A stretch of 64,000 nt of DNA from Vogesella urethralis (GTDB lineage Bacteria; Pseudomonadota; Gammaproteobacteria; Burkholderiales; Chromobacteriaceae). Under the pieces are notes generated by a model. The model ran no database searches. It saw only the letters and a list, made by a program, of their open reading frames with translations, and was not told the origin of the DNA. The stretch spans positions 38,499-102,498 of the forward strand of contig NZ_VMDW02000057.1 of assembly GCF_007644045.2 (NCBI RefSeq). Reading direction: 5' to 3'. Made by a program: the position numbers and the translations under genes. Positions 9,800 through 18,058 of the stretch are shown here, one piece after another (position 1 is the stretch's first letter; each line of letters opens with the position of its first letter).

Positions 9800-10425
9800 T
9801 GCGGCCAACCTTGCTCCACAACCCTTCGGCGGCCACGGTTGGCCGCATCAAGGCGCTGCTGTTCGTGCTGTGCCTGCTGCCGCTGGCGGCCAGCCTGTGG
9901 CAAGCCTTGAGCGGCCAAGCGGTGAACCCGGTAGAAACGCTTACCCGCGACAGTGGTAGCTGGGCGTTGAACCTGCTGCTGGCCGGCCTCGCCATTACGC
10001 CGCTGCGTCGGCTGGGCGCGCCGGGCTGGCTGCTGCGCCTGCGCCGCATGCTGGGGCTGTACGCCTTTTTCTACGCCAGCGTCCACCTGCTGATCTACCT
10101 GTGGCTGGACCAGCTGTTCGACTGGGCCGCCATCGTGCAAGACATCATCAAGCGCCCGTTCATCACCGTGGGCATGGCGGCGTTTGCGTTGCTGCTGCCG
10201 CTAGCCATCACCTCTACCGACGGCTGGCTACGACGGCTGAAGCGGCGCTGGGGCCAGCTGCACCGGCTGGTCTACCCGCTGGCGCTGCTAGCTGTGCTGC
10301 ACTACCTGTGGCTGGTGAAGCGCGACCTGACCGAGCCGCTACTGTACGCCGCCGTACTGGCGGTGCTGCTGGGGATGCGGCTGTGGTGGCGCTTGCGGCC
10401 AACCTCTGGGCCGCGGGTACAATAG
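9799..10425 (+). CDS. msrQ: heme-binding membrane subunit MsrQ
   Basis: 208-aa ferric-reductase-like membrane protein that passes electrons from quinol or flavin to MsrP. The start is the ATG sharing a base with the msrP stop, giving MRPTLLHN. Hydrophobic helices are clear from about residue 18 onward, with candidate heme His residues in ASVHLLIYL and GQLHRLVYPLALLAVLHYL. Three copies of the GCGGCCAAC word lie in this gene: two inverted to each other in the first 16 codons and one at the extreme 3' end. Confidence 0.93.
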   Translation: MRPTLLHNPSAATVGRIKALLFVLCLLPLAASLWQALSGQAVNPVETLTRDSGSWALNLLLAGLAITPLRRLGAPGWLLRLRRMLGLYAFFYASVHLLIYLWLDQLFDWAAIVQDIIKRPFITVGMAAFALLLPLAITSTDGWLRRLKRRWGQLHRLVYPLALLAVLHYLWLVKRDLTEPLLYAAVLAVLLGMRLWWRLRPTSGPRVQ

Positions 10426-10456
10426 CGCCCTGTCTTACCCTGCCCTATCGATAGCT

Positions 10457-10939
10457 ATGTCCAAGGAAAAAGCCCCGGTCACCCAGGCGGTGCGCATGCT
10501 GCGCGAACACCAGGTGGCCTATACCGAGCATCTGTACAAATACGAAGAAAAAGGCGGCACCCGCGTGTCGTCACGCGAGCTGGGCGTGGACGAGCATGCG
10601 GTGATCAAGACCCTGATCATGGAAGACGAGCAGCGCAAACCGCTGGTGGTGCTGATGCACGGCGACCGCGAAGTGGCCACCGGCATGCTGGCCAAGCAGA
10701 TCGGCGCCAAGAAAATCACGCCGTGCGACCCGAAAACCGCCGACAAGCACAGCGGCTACCAGGTGGGCGGCACCAGCCCGTTCGGTACCAAGAGCAAGAT
10801 GCCGGTGTACATGGAAGCCGGCATTGCCGAGCTGGCACGCATCTACATCAACGGCGGCAAGCGCGGCTTTCTGGTAGGCATGGCGCCGGCCGAGCTGCAG
10901 CGCGTGCTACAGCCGGTACTGGTGACGGCCAGCGCGTGA
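10457..10939 (+). CDS. ybaK: YbaK/EbsC-type aminoacyl-tRNA deacylase
   Basis: 160-aa single-domain editing enzyme that hydrolyses misacylated Cys-tRNA(Pro). The family hallmarks KTLIMEDEQRKPLVVLMHGD and the GGTSPFGTKSKMPVYME segment are present, and the length is typical. It follows msrQ by 31 bp in the same direction and its stop faces the efflux gene stop across 7 bp. Confidence 0.9.
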   Translation: MSKEKAPVTQAVRMLREHQVAYTEHLYKYEEKGGTRVSSRELGVDEHAVIKTLIMEDEQRKPLVVLMHGDREVATGMLAKQIGAKKITPCDPKTADKHSGYQVGGTSPFGTKSKMPVYMEAGIAELARIYINGGKRGFLVGMAPAELQRVLQPVLVTASA

Positions 10940-10946
10940 TAAGCGG

Positions 10947-12149
10947 CTACACCGGCCGCTGGATGCGGCGGCGATAGGCGCTGCGCAGCACAAAGCCGGC
11001 CACCAGGAAGCCCAGCATGGTCAGCGCCAGGCTTTGCACGCTGCCCCACACCAGCGGTGAAATCACCCCGGCCAGCAGCGTGGAGAACATGGTCTGCACA
11101 AAGCCCTGCACCGACGACACCGTGCCGCGCAGGTGCGGGAACTGATCCATCAGCGTCAGCGTCATCGACGGCGCCGCCAGCGACATGCCGGTGGTGTACA
11201 GCGCCAGCGGCAGCACTGCCCACGGTACCGCCGGCGTGATCAGGAAGGCCTGCAGCAGGTTGGCCGCCGTGGCGGCAAACATCAGCGTGTAGCCGATATT
11301 GACGATGGTGCGGGTGTCGCGCCGCCCGGCCAGCTTGCCGGACAAAAACGCGCCGAACATGATGCCGGACACGATGGGGCCGAACATCCACAGGAAGTCG
11401 TTATGGCCCAGCCCCAGATGCTGCATGACAAACACTGGCGCCGACGGGATGTAGACAAAAAAGCCGGCAAAATTGCACGATACCGCCAGTGCCAGCAGCT
11501 GGAATTCGCGCTTGCGGCCAACCTCCAGGTAGTTGGCCAGCAACTGCCGCCAGGCAAACGGCGTACGTGCTGCCGGAGCGTGGGTTTCCGGCATCGCCCG
11601 CCAGCACACGGCAAACACCAGCAGCCCGAGCACAGCCAGAAACACGAAAATGGACCGCCAGCCCAGCGCGCCGAACAGCAAGCCGCCCACCAACGGGGCT
11701 ACCGCCGGCGACAGCGAAAACAGCATGGTGACCTGCGACATCATGCGCTGCGCATCATGACCGTGAAAGGTATCGCGGATGATGGCCCGCCCTACCACCA
11801 GCCCGGCACCACCACACAGCCCCTGCATGGCGCGGAACAGCAGCAGCGTGCCCAGATTGGGCGCCAGCGCACAACCGATCGAGGCCACGGCAAAGGTCAG
11901 CGTGGACAGCAAAATGACCGGCCGGCGGCCAACGGTGTCGGAAATGGCACCGTGCCACAGCATCATCAGCGCATAGCAGAACAGGTAGATCGACAGCGTT
12001 TGCTGCATTTCGATGGGAGAGGCGCCCAGCGACTGCCCCATATCGTGCATGGCGGGCAAGAAGGTATCGATAGAAAATGGCCCCAGCGAAGCCAGTGCGG
12101 CCAACAGCAGCGCCAATACGCCAAAGCGGCGGCCGGAAGAGTCTGTCAT
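10947..12149 (-). CDS. Bcr/CflA-family multidrug efflux transporter
   Basis: 400-aa MFS drug:H+ antiporter. The start MTDSSGRRFG at 12149 was chosen because the family begins right before the first helix (LALLLAALASLGPFSIDTFLPAM); an in-frame upstream Met at 12221 would add an uncharacteristic hydrophilic tail. Family motifs are GRRPVIL (loop 2-3) and LQGLCGGAGLVVGRAIIRD. Substrate not predictable. Divergent from the ArsC-family gene with about 70 bp between the starts. Confidence 0.88.
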   Translation of the reverse strand: MTDSSGRRFGVLALLLAALASLGPFSIDTFLPAMHDMGQSLGASPIEMQQTLSIYLFCYALMMLWHGAISDTVGRRPVILLSTLTFAVASIGCALAPNLGTLLLFRAMQGLCGGAGLVVGRAIIRDTFHGHDAQRMMSQVTMLFSLSPAVAPLVGGLLFGALGWRSIFVFLAVLGLLVFAVCWRAMPETHAPAARTPFAWRQLLANYLEVGRKREFQLLALAVSCNFAGFFVYIPSAPVFVMQHLGLGHNDFLWMFGPIVSGIMFGAFLSGKLAGRRDTRTIVNIGYTLMFAATAANLLQAFLITPAVPWAVLPLALYTTGMSLAAPSMTLTLMDQFPHLRGTVSSVQGFVQTMFSTLLAGVISPLVWGSVQSLALTMLGFLVAGFVLRSAYRRRIQRPV

Positions 12150-12219
12150 GAGAAAACTACTTTCTGAAACACGAAACTGCGATATAAAAGTGACACTCTC
12201 GCAGCCTACGGAAAGCATC

Positions 12220-12564
12220 ATGATTCGTTACTACCACAACCCGCGCTGCTCGAAATCCCGCGAAGGCCTGCAGCTGTTGCAACAGCACGGCGCCGAGCTG
12301 GACGTGATCGAGTACCTGAAAACCCCGCCCACTGCCGACGAGCTGGCCGCCATCATCGCCTTGCTGGGCGGTGACCCGCGCAGCATGATGCGCAAGAAGG
12401 AAGAGGAATACACAGCCCTGCACCTGGACGATGTGACGCTGGAAGACAAGCACCTGATCCAGGCCATGCTGGCCCACCCCAAGCTGATCGAACGACCACT
12501 GGCCGTGACCGACGGCAAGGCAGCCATCGGCCGGCCGCCGGAAAACCTGCTGTCGCTATTATAG
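12220..12564 (+). CDS. arsC: ArsC-family arsenate reductase-like protein
   Basis: 114-aa thioredoxin-fold protein of the glutaredoxin-dependent ArsC type (also YfgD-like). The catalytic Cys is C10 in YHNPRCSKSR. The downstream RPLAVTDGKAAIGRPPE matches the family's substrate-binding loop. No arsR, arsB or other arsenic gene is adjacent, so it may act in general redox or detoxification rather than dedicated arsenic resistance. Confidence 0.88.
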   Translation: MIRYYHNPRCSKSREGLQLLQQHGAELDVIEYLKTPPTADELAAIIALLGGDPRSMMRKKEEEYTALHLDDVTLEDKHLIQAMLAHPKLIERPLAVTDGKAAIGRPPENLLSLL

Positions 12565-12661
12565 AGAAAGCAGGCCGCCCCACGCGGCGGCCACCAGCAG
12601 CCCGGCGTACCTGCCTGGTACGCCGCACGGCGTAAAACCCTGCCGCTTCAACAGGATAAAC

Positions 12662-12689
12662 AACAATCCCCGGCTAGCCGGGGATTGTT
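12662..12689. terminator. 28-nt perfect palindrome, terminator of mrcA
   Basis: A perfect inverted repeat with 14-bp arms (AACAATCCCCGGCT and its complement) lies between the convergent arsC and mrcA genes. On the minus strand, downstream of mrcA, it is followed by the U-rich GTTGTTTATCC. On the plus strand the following TTCTTGC is weaker. Probably serves mrcA mainly and perhaps both. Confidence 0.7.
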
Positions 12690-12720
12690 CTTGCTGACTG
12701 ATTTCTGTGTTTCCTGCCCG

Positions 12721-15096
12721 TCAGAACAGCTGATCCTTCACGTTCTCCACCGCATCTTGCACCGGAGCCGCCGGCTCGTCAGCCGTGGCACCGGACGCTT
12801 CCTCAGCAGGCCCCTGGCCGCTACCCGGCACCGAACCACGGTTATTGATGCGAAGTTCGGGGTTGGTACGCTGGAATTCTTCCAGGTAGTACTCGTCATT
12901 GCCACGCAAGCCCGCACCCGGTTTCACCACCACGCCGGCGGGCGGCGGCAGCTCGACATCCGGCACACCTTTCAGCGCATTGCTCATGTAGTTCACCCAG
13001 ATCGGCAATGCTGCGGTGCCACCATAACCGTAGCGGCCCAGGCTGCGCGGCTGGTCGAAACCGACCCAGGTCACCGCCACCAGATTGGGGTTGAAACCGG
13101 CAAACCAGGCATCGCGGAAATCGTTGGTGGTACCGGTCTTGCCGGAAAGGTCATTGCGGCCCAGCGCCATGGCACGGTTGGCCGTACCGTAGCGCACCAC
13201 GTCTCTCATCATGTTGCTGATGATGAAGGCGTTGCGCGGGTCGATGGCCAGCGGCGCATTCTGGCCGGCAATCGCCGGCTGGGTACGCGCCAGCACGCGG
13301 CCGCTGGCATCCTCGATGCGATCGATGAAGTAGGCACGGGTGCGGAAACCACCGTTGGCGAACACCGAGTAGCCCTCGGCAATCTGCAACGGCGTGGCAG
13401 TACCGGCCCCCAGCGCCATGGTGAGATAGGCCGGGATGCTCTTGCCGTCAAAACCGAAACGCTGTACGTACTGCTGGCCAAAGTCGGTGCCGATCGACAT
13501 CAGGATACGGATGGACACCAGGTTCTTCGACAGCGCCAGCGCACGACGCATGGTGATCATGCCGGCGTAACGGCCATCGTCGTTCTTCGGGTCCCAGCTC
13601 TGGCCGCCGATGGTCTGCGGGTCAACCGTAATCGGGGCATCGTTGATCATGGTGGACGGCGTAAAACCACGATCCAGCGCTGCAGAATAAATGAATGGCT
13701 TGAAGGTGGAGCCCGGCTGACGGATGGATTGGGTCACATGGTTGAACGGGCTGCGATTGAAATCAAAGCCCCCCACCAGGGCACGGATGGCACCGGAACG
13801 CGGGTCCATCGAGACGAAACCGCCTTCTACTTCCGGCATCTGGGTAATCTGCCAGTTGCCTTTGGCGTCCTGTACCACGCGCACATGGGCACCTGGGCGC
13901 AGGCGCTGCGCCGGGGTCACGCGCTCCGACAAGGCCGAACGGGCAAAACTCAGGCCGGTACCGGTAATGGCCACTTTCTTGCCGCCACGCAAATACACCG
14001 TCACCTTGCCGCTGTTGGCGGCCAGTACGATGGCCGGTTGCAGGTTGCCACTGTCGCGCACGGCGGCCAGGGCTTCGTCCAGCGCTTCTTCCAGCTCTTC
14101 TTGCGGAATGGCAGACAAATCGGTAAATGCTTCCGGACCACGGTAGGCTTGGCGGCGGTCGTAATCCATCAAACCGGCGCGCAAGGAATCGAATGCCCAT
14201 TGCTGATGGCGGCTATCCAGCGTGGTATACACGCGATAGCCTTCGGTATAAGCCGCTTCTTTATAACGGCCATACATGGCCTGGCGCACCATTTCCGCCA
14301 TGTATTGCGCCGGGAGGCTGGCTTCCAGTGTCGGCTTGGCCAATACCATGGGTGCCGCTTTCGCTTCTTCGTATTGCTCGGTAGTAATGAAACGCAGCTC
14401 GTGCATGCGACGCAATACATACAGTTGACGCAAGCGCGCGCGCTCCGGGTTCACCACCGGGTTGTAGCTGGACGGCGCCTTGGGCAGGCCGGCCAGCATC
14501 GCCATCTCGGCAATATTGAGGTTTGCCAAGGGCTTACCATAGTAAGCCTGGGCAGCGGCGGCAAAACCGTAAGCCCGCTGACCGAGATAAATTTGATTAA
14601 AATACAGTTCTAAGATCTGGTCTTTCGATAAAGTATGCTCAATTTTGAAAGCCAATAAAGCTTCATTGAATTTACGGGTGAAAGTTCTTTCACTCGATAA
14701 AAAGAAATTTTTAGCTACCTGCATGGTAATGGTGCTTGCACCAGAGTGCGTGCGACCGGATACTATATTGCCCACTGCAGCGCGTAATACACCGAGGTAA
14801 TCGATACCACCGTGTTGATAAAAACGCTCGTCCTCCGCCGCCAGCAACGCTTGCTTCATATGCTGCGGCACGTCCTGGATGCGCGTGAACGAACGGCGCT
14901 CTTCGCCGAACTCGCCAATCAGGACGTTATCCGCCGAGTAGACGCGCAACGGCATTTTGGGACGGTAGTCGGTCAGGACATCCAGACTGGGCAGACGCGG
15001 GTAGGTAATCACCACAGCGATCAGCACCAGGCCTGCCACGATGATGGCCAGACCGGCAAGCAGACCGGCTGTCAGGGTAATAAAACGCTGGAGCAT
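12721..15096 (-). CDS. mrcA: penicillin-binding protein 1A
   Basis: 791-aa bifunctional class A PBP that polymerises and cross-links peptidoglycan. One N-terminal membrane anchor is followed by the glycosyltransferase domain (catalytic AAEDERFYQHGG, TITMQVAKNFFL). The transpeptidase domain carries SxxK in GSTFKPF, SxN in LSKNL and KTGTT. All catalytic motifs are intact. The long tail rich in Pro, Ala and Glu is normal for this family. The position divergent from pilM is the common proteobacterial arrangement. Confidence 0.95.
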   Translation of the reverse strand: MLQRFITLTAGLLAGLAIIVAGLVLIAVVITYPRLPSLDVLTDYRPKMPLRVYSADNVLIGEFGEERRSFTRIQDVPQHMKQALLAAEDERFYQHGGIDYLGVLRAAVGNIVSGRTHSGASTITMQVAKNFFLSSERTFTRKFNEALLAFKIEHTLSKDQILELYFNQIYLGQRAYGFAAAAQAYYGKPLANLNIAEMAMLAGLPKAPSSYNPVVNPERARLRQLYVLRRMHELRFITTEQYEEAKAAPMVLAKPTLEASLPAQYMAEMVRQAMYGRYKEAAYTEGYRVYTTLDSRHQQWAFDSLRAGLMDYDRRQAYRGPEAFTDLSAIPQEELEEALDEALAAVRDSGNLQPAIVLAANSGKVTVYLRGGKKVAITGTGLSFARSALSERVTPAQRLRPGAHVRVVQDAKGNWQITQMPEVEGGFVSMDPRSGAIRALVGGFDFNRSPFNHVTQSIRQPGSTFKPFIYSAALDRGFTPSTMINDAPITVDPQTIGGQSWDPKNDDGRYAGMITMRRALALSKNLVSIRILMSIGTDFGQQYVQRFGFDGKSIPAYLTMALGAGTATPLQIAEGYSVFANGGFRTRAYFIDRIEDASGRVLARTQPAIAGQNAPLAIDPRNAFIISNMMRDVVRYGTANRAMALGRNDLSGKTGTTNDFRDAWFAGFNPNLVAVTWVGFDQPRSLGRYGYGGTAALPIWVNYMSNALKGVPDVELPPPAGVVVKPGAGLRGNDEYYLEEFQRTNPELRINNRGSVPGSGQGPAEEASGATADEPAAPVQDAVENVKDQLF

Positions 15097-15125
15097 CTTG
15101 TTCTAGCCTATAAAAGTGATGGCGC

Positions 15126-15153
15126 ATTATACCTGCAAGGCTGCGCCGCAAGA
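15126..15153 (-). promoter_or_regulatory. probable sigma70 promoter of mrcA
   Basis: On the minus strand TCTTGC, a 16-bp spacer and a perfect TATAAT lie 30 bp upstream of the mrcA start codon. The -10 is consensus and the -35 weak. Confidence 0.5.
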
Positions 15154-15191
15154 CGATTAGCAACGCACAAGCCTGTGCCCTGCAACAAGGA

Positions 15192-15206
15192 GGTTGGTGG
15201 CCAACC
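15192..15206. repeat. inverted repeat GGTTGG-TGG-CCAACC before pilM
   Basis: Perfect 6-bp arms with a 3-bp centre, 20 bp before the pilM start. It contains GTGGCCAACC, a one-mismatch version of the window-wide word GCGGCCAAC. It may be a degenerate uptake-sequence-like copy or an operator for pilM; the sequence alone cannot decide. Confidence 0.4.
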
Positions 15207-15225
15207 CTAGCGTTGGTGCCAGATT

Positions 15226-16350
15226 ATGATGCCTGGAGAAACAAGACGTTTCGATAGAAACCGCCTTCAACAGCTGTTCAGCAGCTGGCTCCCCTCCTCC
15301 CGCCACTCCATGCTGGGGCTGGATATCAGTTCCACTGCCATCAAGATGGTCGAACTCAGCCGCCACGGCCGCACGCCGCAGCTGGAACGCTACGTGGTGG
15401 AGCCGCTGGCCAAAGACCTGATTACCGAAGGCAACATCAACAATATGGACGAGGTGGCCGACGCCATCCGTCGCGCCTGGCACCGCATGGGCTCGCCGAC
15501 AAAACGGGCTGCGATTGCCCTGCCAACCTCCATGGCCATCTACAAGAAGATCCTGGTCCCGGCTGGCGCACTGGGCGATGACCTTGAGCTGCAGGTAGAA
15601 AGCGAAGCCAATCAGTACATACCGTTCCCGCTGGAAGAAGTAAACCTGGATTATCAGGTACTGGGGCCGGCAAGCAACAGCGCAGACGATCTGGACGTGA
15701 TGATCTGCGCGTCGCGCAAAGAAAAAGTGGAAGAACGCGTAGCAGTCGCGGAAATGGCAGGCCTGAAGGTGGAGATCGTCGATATCGACGCCTTTGCCAT
15801 GCTGACGGCGTTCGAACAGATCCAGCAGCAACTGCCCGACCAAGGCATGAACCAGACCTTTGCCCTGTTCGATATCGGCGCCAGCAAGATCCACTGCTCG
15901 GTCATCCGCAACAACCAGCAACTGTACTACCGTGAGCAGGTATTCGGCGGGGTACAACTGACGCGCGATATCCAGCGCCGCTATGGCTATACCTACGAAG
16001 AAGCCGAAGCCGGCAAGCGCAGCATGTCGCTACCGGACGGCTACGAGGCAGAGCTGTTGTACCCGTTTGTCGATTCGCTGGCGCAAGAAATCCAGCGTGC
16101 ACTGCAGTTTTTCTACACCACGGTCAGTGTGTCGCAATACCTGCGTGTGGACTACATCCTGCTGGCCGGGGGATGCAGCATGTTGTCCGGCCTGGACGAT
16201 GCCATCCTCAACCGTACCCAGATCAGCACCATGATTGCCAACCCGTTCACGACCATGACCCAGGCACCCGGCATCCAGCTCAAGGAGCTGCTACTGGATG
16301 CACCGTCATTGCTGGTGGCCTGCGGCCTGGCTTTGCGGAGATTTGACTAA
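15226..16350 (+). CDS. pilM: type IV pilus assembly protein PilM
   Basis: 374-aa cytoplasmic actin-like ATPase that docks to PilN and links the pilus motor to the alignment complex. The actin-fold motif MLGLDISSTAIKMVELS starts about residue 28, with LFDIGASKIH and LLAGGCSML later. The first Met of an ATGATG pair was used; a start at the second is equally possible, and no strong SD precedes either. First gene of pilMNOPQ; its stop abuts the pilN start. Confidence 0.93.
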   Translation: MMPGETRRFDRNRLQQLFSSWLPSSRHSMLGLDISSTAIKMVELSRHGRTPQLERYVVEPLAKDLITEGNINNMDEVADAIRRAWHRMGSPTKRAAIALPTSMAIYKKILVPAGALGDDLELQVESEANQYIPFPLEEVNLDYQVLGPASNSADDLDVMICASRKEKVEERVAVAEMAGLKVEIVDIDAFAMLTAFEQIQQQLPDQGMNQTFALFDIGASKIHCSVIRNNQQLYYREQVFGGVQLTRDIQRRYGYTYEEAEAGKRSMSLPDGYEAELLYPFVDSLAQEIQRALQFFYTTVSVSQYLRVDYILLAGGCSMLSGLDDAILNRTQISTMIANPFTTMTQAPGIQLKELLLDAPSLLVACGLALRRFD

Positions 16351-16926
16351 ATGATCCGCATCAACCTGCTACCGCACCGCGAACAGAAAAAGGCAGCGCA
16401 CCGGAAACGCTTCCAGACCCTGATGCTGGCCAGCCTGCTGGTAGCCATCGGCCTGACCTACCTGTGTTACTTGCAGCTAGAGGACGCCAAGGCAAGCCAA
16501 CTGGCGCGCAACCAGCGGCTGGATGAAGAGATCGGCAAGATCAACGCCAAACTCAGCAATATCGAGTCGCTACGCCAGAAAAAAGCCGAGTTGCTGGCGC
16601 GCAAACAGCTGGTGGAACGCCTGCAGTACGATCGTACCCAGGCTGTGTACATTTTTGACGAGCTGATCCGCCTGATGCCGGAAGGCGTGTTTCTGAAGGA
16701 CTTCCGCCAGACAGGCAGTAACATCGCCCTTAGCGGCGTCGCCCTGTCCAGTGCCCGTGTATCGCTGCTGATGCGCAGCTTGGCAGAATCGAATACTTTC
16801 GCCGACCCGGTGCTGATCGAAGTCAGCGCCACCAACGTCGACAAGATCCGTGCCAACCAGTTCAGCCTGAGCGTAACACTGAAGGCACAACATGCCGCCG
16901 CACCGCCGCAAGGAGCCGCCAAATGA
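16351..16926 (+). CDS. pilN: type IV pilus assembly protein PilN
   Basis: 191-aa bitopic inner-membrane protein. The conserved N-terminal MIRINLLPHRE, which binds PilM, is followed by a membrane helix (about residues 25-42) and a coiled coil rich in Lys, Glu and Gln, then a ferredoxin-like periplasmic domain. It heterodimerises with PilO. The gene starts directly after the pilM stop and overlaps pilO by 4 bp. Confidence 0.93.
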   Translation: MIRINLLPHREQKKAAHRKRFQTLMLASLLVAIGLTYLCYLQLEDAKASQLARNQRLDEEIGKINAKLSNIESLRQKKAELLARKQLVERLQYDRTQAVYIFDELIRLMPEGVFLKDFRQTGSNIALSGVALSSARVSLLMRSLAESNTFADPVLIEVSATNVDKIRANQFSLSVTLKAQHAAAPPQGAAK

Positions 16927-17528
16927 CCCTGGACGAATTGCGCACCCTTGACTTCAAGGACATGCCCAACTGGCCGCTGCAAGGCCAGTTGGCCGCCCTG
17001 CTCGTGATGATCCTGATGGTACTGGGGGCAGCTTACCTGCTTGTGTTTTCGTCCATACAGGATGAAATTGCCCAGGCCAAACTGAAAGAAGAAGAGCTGC
17101 GGCAGACCTTCGTCGACAAGAAGCGTCAGGCCAGCAACCTGGCTGCACTGGAAAACCAGCTCAAACAGATCGAAACCTCGTTTGGCACGCTGCTCAAGCA
17201 ATTGCCCAGCAAGTCGGAAATGGACGCGCTGCTGACCGAAATCAACCAGGCCGGCATCGGCCGCGGTTTGCAGTTCGAGTTGTTTCGCCCGGCCACCGAA
17301 GTCAAAACCGACCAGATGGCCGAGATGCCGATCCAGATTCGCCTGACCGGCACCTATAACGAACTGGCAGCCTTTGCGACCGACGTTTCCCAGCTGTCGC
17401 GCATCGTCACCATCGGCGACATCTCGCTGACACCCGCCGATGCCAAAAACAGCCGCCTGGTGATGATGGCCACGGCCAAGACCTACCGCGCGCTGGAAGC
17501 GGAAGAGAAAGTCGCCGCACCGAAATGA
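16923..17528 (+). CDS. pilO: type IV pilus assembly protein PilO
   Basis: 201-aa partner of PilN: short cytoplasmic tail (LRTLDFKDMPNWPLQGQ), one membrane helix (about 21-40), a coiled coil (residues about 45-90) and a C-terminal domain with MPIQIRLTGTYNELAAF. Overlaps pilN and pilP by 4 bp on each side, so translation of the alignment complex is coupled. Confidence 0.93.
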   Translation: MTLDELRTLDFKDMPNWPLQGQLAALLVMILMVLGAAYLLVFSSIQDEIAQAKLKEEELRQTFVDKKRQASNLAALENQLKQIETSFGTLLKQLPSKSEMDALLTEINQAGIGRGLQFELFRPATEVKTDQMAEMPIQIRLTGTYNELAAFATDVSQLSRIVTIGDISLTPADAKNSRLVMMATAKTYRALEAEEKVAAPK

Positions 17529-18058
17529 GCACAATCACGATGTCTAGACTGTTTCCTGTCTTGCTACTGCTGCTGTCAGCCTGCAGCCTGACCGAGCAGG
17601 ACGACCTGGAGCAATGGATGCAGCAGGCCGGTAGCGGCCTGCATGGTCAGGTCGAGCCATTGCCCCAGATCGAGCCCTACAAGCCCTACCAGTACCGTGG
17701 TCAGGACCTGGTCTCGCCATTCGACACCAACCGTCTGCAACTGGCACGCAAGAATGCCAGCAGCAACCTGCCTGACACCGGTCGCCCACGGGAAATACTG
17801 GAAAACTACGAACTGGACAAACTGAAGCTGGTGGGCACCATGCTGCTGCAAAAAGAACGCATCGGGCTGATCCAGACGCCGGAAGGGGGAATCTACCGGG
17901 TACGCATCGGTAGCTTTATCGGCCCGAATTACGGCATTGTGCGTGCTGTCAGCGAAACCGAAATCAAACTGGAAGAAACTGTCGAAGATGTAAACGGCGA
18001 GTGGGTAAAGCAGGATAACAACCTCTACCTGCTTCAGGAACAAGGAAAAGCACCATGA
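17525..18058 (+). CDS. pilP: pilot-type lipoprotein PilP
   Basis: 177-aa inner-membrane lipoprotein bridging PilN/PilO to the secretin. The lipobox LLLLSACS gives lipidation about residue 20. The unstructured linker (residues about 40-80) contains YQYRGQDLVSPFD, and the beta-domain includes LKLVGTMLLQKERIGLI. Overlaps pilQ by 4 bp. Confidence 0.93.
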   Translation: MSTITMSRLFPVLLLLLSACSLTEQDDLEQWMQQAGSGLHGQVEPLPQIEPYKPYQYRGQDLVSPFDTNRLQLARKNASSNLPDTGRPREILENYELDKLKLVGTMLLQKERIGLIQTPEGGIYRVRIGSFIGPNYGIVRAVSETEIKLEETVEDVNGEWVKQDNNLYLLQEQGKAP

